DNA of 64,000 nt. It comes from Eutrigla gurnardus (taxonomy: Eukaryota > Chordata > Actinopteri > Perciformes > Triglidae). A model generated the notes under the pieces. That model was given only the letters and a program-made list of their open reading frames with translations. It was not told where the DNA came from and made no database searches. Both the position numbers and the translations under genes were made by a program. Where the stretch lies: positions 17,551,320-17,615,319 of the forward strand of contig OY741285.1 in the NCBI GenBank assembly GCA_963514095.1. Direction: 5' to 3'. Shown in pieces: positions 24,866 through 34,800 of the stretch (its first letter is position 1; each line of letters begins with the position of its first letter).

Positions 24866-25223
24866 CAGAGGCGGGAAGTAACGAAGTACAAATACGTTGT
24901 TACTCTACTTAAGTAGAATTTTCAGGTATCTGCACTTTCTACTCCTCACATTTCCAAAACAAGCTTGTTACTTTAGCTACTTTAGCATTTGAGGGGAATT
25001 GTCGATTTTTTTTTATTAATATGACGCCAGATTCAGTTAGCCTTGCTAAAAAAAAAAAAAAAAAAAACAGCCAGTAGAAATGTCTTTCATAGGGATACTT
25101 TTTACTTTATACTTTGAGTACATTTCAGACCCTGTACCTTTCCACTATTACTTGAGTAAAGTAGTTGAATCAGTAGTAAGTATCTGTACTTCTACTAGAG
25201 TAACGAATGTTTTTACACCTCTG
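24866..25223. mobile_element. Non-autonomous hAT-like MITE (358 bp)
   Basis: Starts CAGAGGCGGGAAGTAACGAA and ends TTTTTACACCTCTG, so the termini are inverted CAGAGG/CCTCTG. The interior has TACTTAAGTAGAATTTT-type sequence and an A(20) run near 25050. It is a familiar teleost MITE with no coding capacity. A clean target duplication is not visible. Confidence 0.55.
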
Positions 25224-25810
25224 ACTCACATCTGATACTATTAAGCATTAATGAAGTCACTAGAAACAGTGTTTTTGTAATTCCTTTATAATTGCTGACT
25301 TATTTGAAAGTAACGTGATTCGGGTCCAATTAAGAGCAAGGACCCTGTAGAAGTGTTAATGAGCTTAATGAAACCTGTGATTGTCTGCTCGTGCTGAGGA
25401 CATGATCGCAGCCTAAAAACAGACGAAAGCATGTACGACTTTATCTCATCCCTTTGACTCTCCGAACAGCAGCCAGCACGTGAGGAGCTGCAGCGCCGTC
25501 CTTGTCCTAATGTGACAAATACAACACAACACAAACACAACCAGCAGACGGTCTTCACCGCGGCGTTCAACTCCTATAGGCCAGGGATAACACGCTGTAC
25601 GGCGCTGCAGAGCAAACATCCACCCATGTGCACCTGTCCGACCTGGACTGCAGCACTGCGAGGGGGGGGGGGGGCAGCTCGGGGTGCACACTCTTCTATC
25701 ACCTTCACCCGCGTGTAGACGCACGAGCAGAGGGTGTGCGCGCGCGTGGGGGGGACGTGGAAGGAACGCGAATAAAAGGCAGAAAAGCAGTAAAAGAGCA
25801 GGAAGCTCAC

Positions 25811-25915
25811 CTGTTTGGTTTCAAGGAGTCCACGGATCTCCTCCGGAGTCGTCCTCCTCTCCGCGGCGACTCACCGAGCTGCTCTGCTGCTGTTGCTGCC
25901 GCTGCTGCAGTTGCA

Positions 25916-25950
<35 letters not shown>

Positions 25951-25960
25951 GCGAGCCTGA
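25811..25960 (-). other. sema4g: Candidate 5' non-coding first exon and promoter of sema4g
   Basis: On the minus strand this GC-rich stretch ends with AACAG|GTGAGC, a strong splice donor at 25811. The next downstream acceptor (CCCAG at 19308-19310) opens the signal-peptide exon. CpG density is high between about 25550 and 25900, and a CA tract (25917-25949) lies at the probable start. The transcription start is not visible, so the upper boundary is approximate. Confidence 0.5.
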
Positions 25961-26879
25961 AGCCTCCCCCCACCCCGTCACACACACCCGCCCACATGAG
26001 CCGACCTGCCTTATGTTTTGACCGTGCACGTTTCCTTTTCGTTGTTTTTATACATTACGCGTCTTTAAGCATCTTTCAAATACATATTTAACGCATTCAT
26101 ACATTTTAGTTGGTTTCCTATTTGGGATTTAGGAATAAATAAAAAACAGTGCTCTGGATAGTTGAATCAGCCTGGCAGTGTGGGGGAAATATCTCCTCAT
26201 AATACCATAACAAGGTTTGTTTTGGCCTCTGAACAAACTGTTTCTGATAAAGGTGTGGCACCAAGAATGTCTGGACTAATGGGATCATCTCACTCACCAT
26301 AACTTAAGTAGTTACAGTGACTTTAATAGGTCTATTTTAGGGGGCTGGAGCTACCCTAAATTGTTCCCAAGCTCCCCCCAATTTTTTGACTGATGAGAGG
26401 GTGTACATAGAGTTTTAGGATTCAAGCATCATAGTCTGTAGAAAGAATATAGCCACTTTACTAAGAAGCGTTCCTGTAAAGCCAATTTGTCTTTTTGTTT
26501 TTTGACACTCATCCTCCTTTTGGTGGAATAAATACAGAATAAATACATACATACAGTTATTTTGGTAATGTTCATATTTATGTTCTCCTGGGGCTAAACC
26601 CCCCTGTCTTTAAATCCTAGTGACGTCCCTGAGTATTTCCATAATCAGGATGATCTTGAATATCGTCAGGAGTGAATTGAAAACGCTGTCGAGCTCGCTA
26701 TCATGGCACAGAAGCGAAAAATAGAGCCCAGTTTCATTAATAATCGGAAAAAACAGACTCACATAGTGCTGCAATTCTTACATTTTAATTTTGTATTTGT
26801 CCTTGATGGTCCTCACTCAAAAAAAGCATTGAAAGATGAATAACAATGTTAACATACACATACATGTAGAGAAGAAGAA

Positions 26880-26962
26880 ATGGATGGTGAATTTATTTGC
26901 ATAAACAACTGTCTTGTGATCACAATTAATCAAACAGACATTCTTTCCTTCAATTCAATGAA
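26880..26962. repeat. Inverted-pair repeat, left copy
   Basis: About 82 bp with GCATAAACAACTGTCTTGTG is the near reverse complement of 28972-29055, with a few mismatches. It may be a solitary repeat in two orientations or the ends of a ~2.2-kb element. Confidence 0.5.
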
Positions 26963-27370
26963 ATTGTATTTATAGTGTCATATCACAAAATAATTTATCT
27001 CAGGACACTTAACACATTGAGCAGGACTAGAACACACATGATTTCAGAGTTAATATTTCAAAGTCCCAACATCACCAGGACCAAGCGTTACAGCAACAGT
27101 GGTGAGAAAAAACTGCCTTAATAGGCTTTTAAGCAGAAATCTGGTGCAGCCCAGTCCCTTGGGTTCCAACTGCATTTGGTGTTGGTAGTATAGTAGTAGT
27201 AGCATTAACAGTAGTGGAAGTAAGTTGCTTTCCAGCATATATGAAAAGTGACAAAAACGGTGTCCCCTTAGGCACGGAGATGTCGATAGCTGGGTCTTTT
27301 CCAGCAGAGGACCTGTTTGACTAGTGTACTGGATCAGAAAGTGGATTGGTGATGAACTGGGGGCCAATGT
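26950..27370 (-). repeat. Teleost SINE/LINE 3' fragment
   Basis: Begins TTCAATTCAATGAAATTGTA and continues ATCTCAGGACACTTAACACA and GAGCAGGACTAGAACAC, then GTGAGAAAAAACTGCCTTA. This is a familiar teleost interspersed repeat. The boundaries are approximate. Confidence 0.5.
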
Positions 27371-27578
27371 GAGCAGCTCAGCATGGATTCACACTGCCAT
27401 CTTGTGGTTGAATAGTGGATGTGAATTGAGGACTTTCTGGATACACTTGTACAATATGAATTTTAATCAAATAAGAGGAGTGTACCATCCAACGCCCGCG
27501 CATCCTGCCGGGGGTCCATTCGTCTCCAGTTCCTGCGTCGGCGGAGCCTCAGCTGTCTCCAGTTCAGTTTTCTTCAAT

Positions 27579-27715
27579 CTGCATTTGGGTCCATAGACCT
27601 GGAGAGACTTGGTGATGCAACCTATACTCTCCATCGCCTCCGGGGAGAGTAAAGGCATGCAGGAGAGTATAGGTTGCATCACCAAGTTTCTCCGGGTCCC
27701 AGGACCCAAATGCAG
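27579..27715. repeat. 54-bp inverted repeat with 29-bp spacer
   Basis: The arms 27579-27632 and 27662-27715 are reverse complements with roughly six mismatches, for example CTTGGTGATGCAACCTATAC against GTATAGGTTGCATCACCAAG. A third partial copy in the second orientation lies at 27948-27974. Confidence 0.75.
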
Positions 27716-28045
27716 GATGCGTGGAGCGGGCGTTGGACAGACCCCCGTAGGGACAGGAGCAGGATTGGCATCAGCCGGGATCCCCAACACCGGAACAGGA
27801 TTGGTTTGGGCCAGGACCCCCGAGGGCTGGAGCTAGGAGGTTGCTTGACTGGGGGGGACACCACAGCTATGGCTTGGAGAAAATCTCCCTCCATGTGCCG
27901 AAGCCTTGTCCTCCTCACTCACAGCATGCCTAGTCTCCGGAGGCGTTGGAGAGTAAAGGTTGCATCACCAAGTTCTGCTAACGAAAAAGTATCTGCTGGA
28001 TCCATTTTCAAAAACACTATACAAAAAAGGAACCGATAATCGAAC

Positions 28046-28390
28046 AAAAACAGAACTTACAAATGGTTTAATGGCAAATCCAAAAACCTCATGGGAGCCA
28101 CAGACCGACAAGACAGACAGGAGAGATCGAGTGGTGAGAAGACAGCAGAAGTTCAACAGACGACCGAGCAACGACAGAAAGAAAACACATTAAATACCCC
28201 AGGGCAACGAGAGGCTGACAAGACAATCAGAAACAACTGGGAGACTGAAAAAAGGAGGGAAGCTAGAAAGGAAGTAAAGCACGAGACAACACAAGACAGG
28301 AGGACTACAAAATAAAACAGGAAACCAACACCACAAGGATACAAAACCACGATTGTGACAGGAACTGCAAGCAGCTGCAACTCTGCTCTC
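28046..28390 (-). repeat. Degenerate teleost interspersed repeat
   Basis: On the minus strand it starts TGTCACAATCGTGGTTTTGT and runs through CTTGTGGTGTTGGTTTCCTG. It shows the A/C- and purine-rich plus strand common to a well-known teleost repeat. Related sequence lies at 12300-12680. Confidence 0.4.
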
Positions 28391-28934
28391 AAAAATACAT
28401 ATTTTTATTCAGCAACGCTGACTTTCAAGTGTCATGTTTAGAGAGAAATCACTCCTCTTATTCGATTCAAATTCAAATTGTACAAAAGGCTTAGCCTGTT
28501 AGGCTGTTACAGGCACACGATGCTGCCTTTGACAACAATAACTTCCCTGTGGATCGGCTCAGGGCAGAGTTACCCATCATACGTACTGTAATAGACCAGA
28601 TGTGTTTGCACCAGCGGCTCCATGAACTTTGTATGTACTGTCACGGAGCAAATCCAGACGGTATCGCATGTGAAGGCAATGCTATGTCTGAAAGTACACA
28701 ACTTGCACGAAATACTGCGTTGGTATCGTGATGTGTGTACCAAAGGGGAAAAACCATAACATTTGAAAAGTCCTGAAATGAAGAAGTCAACAAGATGTTT
28801 TACAAACTGTATGTTAATGAATACAGTTTCCAGACTTCTGCTGACTCAGCAGTGCTGAGTAATTGCAAATAAATGGGAGCTTGTGGGCAAGTTTTAAAAA
28901 GTCAACTGAGGGGATTTCTCATGTTGTCTCATGG

Positions 28935-29055
28935 GTGTTGTCGTCTGCTAAATGCCCTAAATGTAAATGTAAATGAATTGAAGGAAAGAATGTCTATTTG
29001 ATTCATTGTGATCATGAGACAGTTGTTTATGCAAATAACTTCACCATCCATTAAT
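28935..29055. repeat. Retroposon tail plus inverted-pair repeat, right copy
   Basis: 28935-28975 reads CGTCTGCTAAATGCCCTAAA then TGTAAATGTAAATG, the reverse of the 7227-7275 tail. It adjoins 28972-29055, which is the reverse-complement partner of 26880-26962. Confidence 0.5.
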
Positions 29056-29749
29056 AACATTGAGTTATAGCCATAAAGAAAAAAAACACACACATACTGT
29101 ATCATTAAATTGCAAAATTCCAAATAACCAACTGTAAAACATTTGACTGTATACATTTTTTACAGTTACTGACATTATGTCATTTACATTACCTTACCTT
29201 TTAGCTGTGGTCATTTACAGTTACAGTGTCTGTAATTTTTTTCATAAAGAGAGGAGGAGAGAAAATACAAAGTGTGAACTCTCATCCAAGAAGCTAAATA
29301 TCATTTTTTCTAATAATATTACCTGATTTCATGAAGTCCAGAGCATCTGATCCCAAATTCTGTAAAAAGGTCTGTAATGTTAATGTCAAGATGATACAGA
29401 TGAATATTATCTGTTCACATTCATTGCTTTAAAGTGTTGTTTTCTGTTGTCTGTTTTTAAATCTTATTTTAAACAAAGTTCAAGTGCCTCAAATTGTTCT
29501 TGTTGCTTGTGAATGTACTTGGTTACTTTCCAGCACCTACAGTTAAAAACACCGTCATCCGGGTCATTCAGCACTTCCTGGTCGACCAAAGTATGCTAAA
29601 TAGACCAGAGGGACTGCACCTGGTAAGACTGGCAGTCTGGCACTATGTGGCGCCGTAACCCGTATCTGTTCGTCAAGCCTTTCTTTTCGGTCATAACGGA
29701 TGTGAGTAGCCGGCTGTAGTTATCGTGACGTGGTCGCGTCCGCCTCCAC

Positions 29750-29871
29750 CGTGCGGGTCTCCTTCCACTAATGAAGACCCAGCTGCTGCCGACTAGCAGA
29801 ACAGCCTGAGCCAACAGGTTTCTACCGAGGAAAAAGCAGCTTTCACTCGGCTTGGTTAACAGTCAACGTCG
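29750..29871 (+). other. mfsd13a: Candidate non-coding first exon/promoter of mfsd13a
   Basis: A CpG-bearing stretch ends in GTCAACGTCG|GTACGT, a plausible donor at 29872. The next acceptor (TTTGCAG, 31621-31627) opens the exon carrying the start codon. The transcription start is not defined by sequence, so the left border is a guess. Confidence 0.4.
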
Positions 29872-31627
29872 GTACGTAACAGTTCTCTCCTACTCTATTC
29901 TTAATATACTCGAAGCTAGTGGTTAATGTTTTTTTTTAAATCTCCAATTCAGGCAGCCTGTTATCTAGCTAACGTTAGCTAATGCTAGCGTATTTCAATT
30001 AGGCTAGCTTGTGCTAAACATTAGCGGTAGTCGCCTAGCCCAATAATATACATTATACGTCAAACTAAGAGACTCGTTTGTAGCTTTGATGGTCGAGTGA
30101 CAGTAAACAGTAAGATTATTAATTGGCTGGCTAACTAGCTGGTAGTGATAGTATAAAATAATTATACTCATGTTAAAAAAAAAATCAAAACGTGTTTGTT
30201 TTTTAGAATGGCTGGTTGATGTAAAATGTCAATTTGTTTCTGGGGTTATATTTACCCTTTTCTTCTCTGCTTTAAGCTACTAAATCACATATCCAGACTA
30301 ATTTTTTAAATGTCAAATCTAAGCAACAACATGAGAATGTGGCCAGATATGTCTTCAAATCTGCAGATGGGTTCTTTAAGAAGCTTGATGAGAAAAATGA
30401 GTAGGAATAAAATCTTGTGTATAATAGTTTGTTTTTAACAGTGTTATTGTTTTTGTTATAACTATAGTCTATCAGAATGAACATAACAGATCCCAGGGTC
30501 CCTGCCAAGAGACCTCTCCACAGGTGGAAACTGCTCCAGAATCAGCTGTGGCTGAGAGGACACAAATTGGATATTTGTAGATCCACGTTTCGCTCTGTTG
30601 CCTGTTGACCACTTCAGATGTTAGCAAGATATGTGTTAAGAGATGTGATATGGTGCAGCTGGCAAAGTCATCCTGCTTCACCGTTTGGATCAGATGGGAA
30701 CAAGGTTGGAAAGCTTCTTGTTTTTTTTTTTGTATGGCACTCCAAAAGGAGGTGGATTTGTCACATATCCTGGTATGAATCTGCAGTTTTGGAGCTTGGC
30801 TTGGACACTACATCCCGGTCGAGTCCGACAAACAATCATATCGCCTTGAGTCATGTTTTTTGTGAGCAATTGTATGGCTTAGCTCACCCCACTGAAGACG
30901 GGAGAAGATCCAGATCAGGTCAAGTCTGAACTTGTGGGAGTCAGGTGTGAATTGAGACGCCTCTATTAGTGAATTCTTCTCCCTAGGGTGCTATGTGTGA
31001 GAATTACAGTGGCTTCAAGACTGAAGCGATTCAATGCTTGCGAGTAGGTAACTGAATGCAGGATTTCTTGCAGGGAACTCTGTCCTCAGTGGGTGTGACA
31101 ATAATTTACAAAGACGTGACATTGAGACAACATTGTGTGCTTTTTAAGCCAGAGATCGATATTATTCCCGTAGCATTTGCAGTGAGTGTAAGTTGAATTC
31201 AAAACACTGGCATAATAAAATTCAGGGAAATGAAAGCGCAGTGCTCGGCGATCTTGTGATTTTTCCTTTTGTAGTTTCAATGTGAAGAAGACCAGCTTTG
31301 TAAGAATGGGGTGTGGTAAAAGGAGTGAAGTTTCACACACCACATCTGGGCGTAGGGCAGACAAGGCAATAGTTGCCTACGGCCTAACTTTAATGAGTGC
31401 TTACTCTACCATAGCTAAAACAGTTTGCTCTTGGTTTGCTCAAACTGTGCAGAGACAGAAACATGTTATTAAATATGTCGCTGTTACTTACAGTAATTCT
31501 CAGAAATATAAGCCTATTAAGATGCTGAACGCTCACTTATAAGACATGTCTTTTTGCTATAGGGTGAGAGAATTGTCCCCCTTTGTCTGCTGAACTGAAA
31601 ATAACTCTGGATTTGGTCTTTTTGCAG

Positions 31628-31894
31628 GCTGGGATGAAGTGGTGACCCTGGGTCAGTCAGGCCCGGAAATGATTACAGCTTGGCACCGAGAAAAGACAGA
31701 ACAGCGTGATTGAGGGGGAAAAAAGAATGGGCATGAGCGCTTGGAGCTGCTGTCAAAGCATCGTCTCTACTGCTGTGCTCTACGGCTCCTTGGCTCTGTT
31801 CATCTCCATCCTCCACAATGTGTTCCTCCTTTACTACGTGGAGACATTCGTGTCAGTCTACAAGATTGATAAAATCTCCTTCTGGGTGGGAGAG
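31628..31894 (+). CDS. mfsd13a: mfsd13a exon 2: leader and residues 1-56
   Basis: Acceptor TTTGCAG. The ATG is at 31727-31729, preceded by about 99 bases of leader, and the donor is GAG|GTGAGT. It encodes the N-terminal membrane segment. Confidence 0.93.
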
Positions 31895-34800
31895 GTGAGT
31901 GATCAGAGACTTGTGTCTCTAGCAGTGATGTTCATTTTAACAACTAGCGTTGCTGTGCGTCAGCTGTGGTTTTTAAGGTTGCATGCAAGTCTTGCTAACC
32001 AGTTTGGTAGGTGGCCACAATCTTCCATCTATAAAATACCATTTGTGATGAGGCTGAGAACTAAAGGAAAAAATAACCGGTCTGTGAAGTTTCTCAGGGA
32101 TCTAGGTCATGGTAATCTTTATTGTAGCCAAATGGAATGCATTAGATTTGCAAAGATGTTTTCAAGTGGCTTCTTCATCTGTTCATACAGGAAATTATAG
32201 GTCATAATGTCTTTTTAAAATGTATTGAGGTAGCGTAAGGGTGAGTCTTTATTAATCCAGCACCTTGAATTATAGGTAATCACTGCAGGACTGCGGTTCA
32301 AAATCAGCTAACACTGGCACATTTACAGAAAGGTTGATCATGTGCACTGTCCTTTAAACAAATAAAATAAATGAAAATGAAACCTAGCATCACAGATATT
32401 TCACAACCCTATTTCTGGAGTAATTTCACATCATAGTAGTCTATTTCCCAGCTGTACTTAAAACAAAATAAAATTGCCCAATGCAATACGATTATTCAAG
32501 TGCCTTCTGAAGTCTCTACCAAACTACCAGTGTTATTTAAATCCACAGTTGTCCTTTTGTGAGTAATTCTTAGAAGCTTGAGATCATGCTGATGCTTATC
32601 AAAAAGCCATCAACGTCTGTATTTGTTGGTTTTGATGTCGCCTAATTGTCTTCTTGCTTGCCGTCTCTCTGCTGCCCCACAGACAGTGTTCCTCTTATGG
32701 AACAGTTTTAATGACCCTCTCTTTGGCTGGCTGAGTGATCGCTCCTTCCTCAGCTCTCAGTAAGTGTCTCCATCCTGCATTCTTCCTCATTTTCTCAGAG
32801 AAAACACTGCTGTATATAATAATAATATATAACAGTATATAACAATATGTTTCATTTTAAACGGATTCCTGAATTGATTTATTGCCTTCCCAAAGCAAAG
32901 ATGAAGATAATGACCAAAATAGTTTGCGCTGAGAGAATATACTAACCTGTGCTTTAGCCTATCACATGATATGTCACATGTACTATTCAACCAATAAAAA
33001 GTAGAGTATTCGTTTTGTCAGGGCATGACAGTAACACTTGCCACGTTGCAACTATTTTTAAGAAACTGGCACACGATTCTTGGCACCAGATAATTAACTT
33101 ATTTCCTCATTGCATAGTTCCTTTTGATGTGTATCAACACACCCCATAGAGAGAAACCAACAGTTACAAAGCATACATTCAGTTCAGTTCAGTTCAGTTA
33201 AGGTTCATTGTCCCAAAAGGGAAACTTGTCTTGCAGCCAGGTAGGTACACATAAACACAAGATACACAAGGACATACAACAAAGAGAGATTCAAAAAGAT
33301 ATATATATATATAGACACAAAAAAACCCCGGCTATTTTAAGTTAAAAAACTATCCTAAACATCAAATTCAATTTCATACACAGGAGTGTCCAAAAAATAT
33401 CTTTCTATTCTGCTAGTACATTTTCCACACAGTGCACCGTAATGGCAAAAAGTAACATTTTAAACAAATTTCCCTAGAATATATGTAGACACACTGAGCC
33501 ACTATCTGATTCATTCTGAAACCTCGGCTCTCCGATGACAATGTTGCGTCCTCCTGGCTTTCAAGTCAACCTTCAGAATTCCACGGCTGTTTCCTGCAAG
33601 CTGCAACCTTTATACACCCACGCTGCAGTAATGCTCATGAGGCTAGGTAAACAGAAAGCTGCCACCTGTATTTGCATAAAGTATCTGTTGTAAAGTGGTG
33701 ACGCAACAAAGTTGGATCACATTATTCCGTGGAAGAGTTTGTTGTATTTGTGCTCTTTAACCTGAGTTTCAGGGTGGGAACCATTCACCCCTTTTTAATT
33801 GGCCTTTTTCACGCTGGTTTCAGTATATTTGATGAATATGTATTTACATAGGTGGTTAAACAGTGACTCTGTCAGACAGCTTGAGTATTTTAATAGGTTG
33901 GCCCTGTCTTCTTTTCTTACTTATCCTACAACTTTGTATCTAATGACTGCTGTTTTCCCACCAAGGCCAGGCTCGCAGATCACAACATCAGAGGTGGTGC
34001 TGAAGCGCCTGAAGGCCCTCTCCACAAATGGCCCTCTCTTCGCCCTGTCCTTCCTGGCCTTCTGGGTGTCATGGGCCAGACCGGGACTGCAGTTCATGCT
34101 GTGCCTGTGTCTGTACGACGGTTTCCTCACGATGGTGGACCTCCACCACAGCGCCCTGCTGGCTGACCTCGCCGTGTCCGCCGCCGATCGCACACGCCTC
34201 AACTTCCACTGCTCCGTGTTCAGCGCTTTGGGCTCATTCTCCGTATTCCTGTCCTACTCCTTCTGGGACAAGCAGGATTTTTACTCCTTCCGTCTCTTCT
34301 GTGTGACTCTTGCAACTTTTTCCGTGGTGGGCTTTGTCTACGTCTCTCGGTTGCTACGGCGTCGTTTCCAGAAGGAAGTCAATGCGAAACGGGATGAGGC
34401 AAACACACTCAAAGAGTAAGATTTTCTAGAAATTCTCATCAACTTTGGTTGACGTGTTTTTCAACTGTGTTGCTGTTTTTTCTTTTACTCTCCATCTCAC
34501 ACCTCTCATTTTTCTTTTGCTGCAGGCTGAGTGTTGGCCAAGCTCCATTTACCTCCCCAGAAACCCCTGTCACCATTGGACTGTACCTCAAGCAGCTCTC
34601 CAAACACAGGAACTTCCTGTGGTTTGTGTCAATGAACCTGATTCAGGTATGATAATAATCAGATTGGGGAAGGAGATGAAGAGGGAGGGAAGAAACGGTC
34701 ACTCTTCGTCTTGCATTCTTCATGTTTTAAAGGCACTCATTATCGGTCGCTTCTCATTTGAGGACATAAAATGTTTTTGTGAAACTTCCCTCAGTGTTTT

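Larger units (their letters stand above)
19308..25810. other. sema4g intron 1 (6.5 kb)
   Basis: Non-coding. Besides the foldback element, GAGT/LINE and MITEs, 23080-23280 holds a repeat fragment shared with 49500-50330. The rest shows no gene. Short reading frames here lack codon structure or recognisable domains. Confidence 0.55.
25961..29740. other. Intergenic spacer between divergent sema4g and mfsd13a
   Basis: Apart from the repeats listed separately, it shows no exon-like reading frame. The two genes are transcribed away from each other with about 3.8 kb between their putative first exons. Confidence 0.55.

Noticed and set aside
25628..26091. Reading frames of 110-135 codons across the sema4g promoter
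   Set aside because: They run through GC-rich leader and the CA tract, on the strand opposite to the gene, with no domain.
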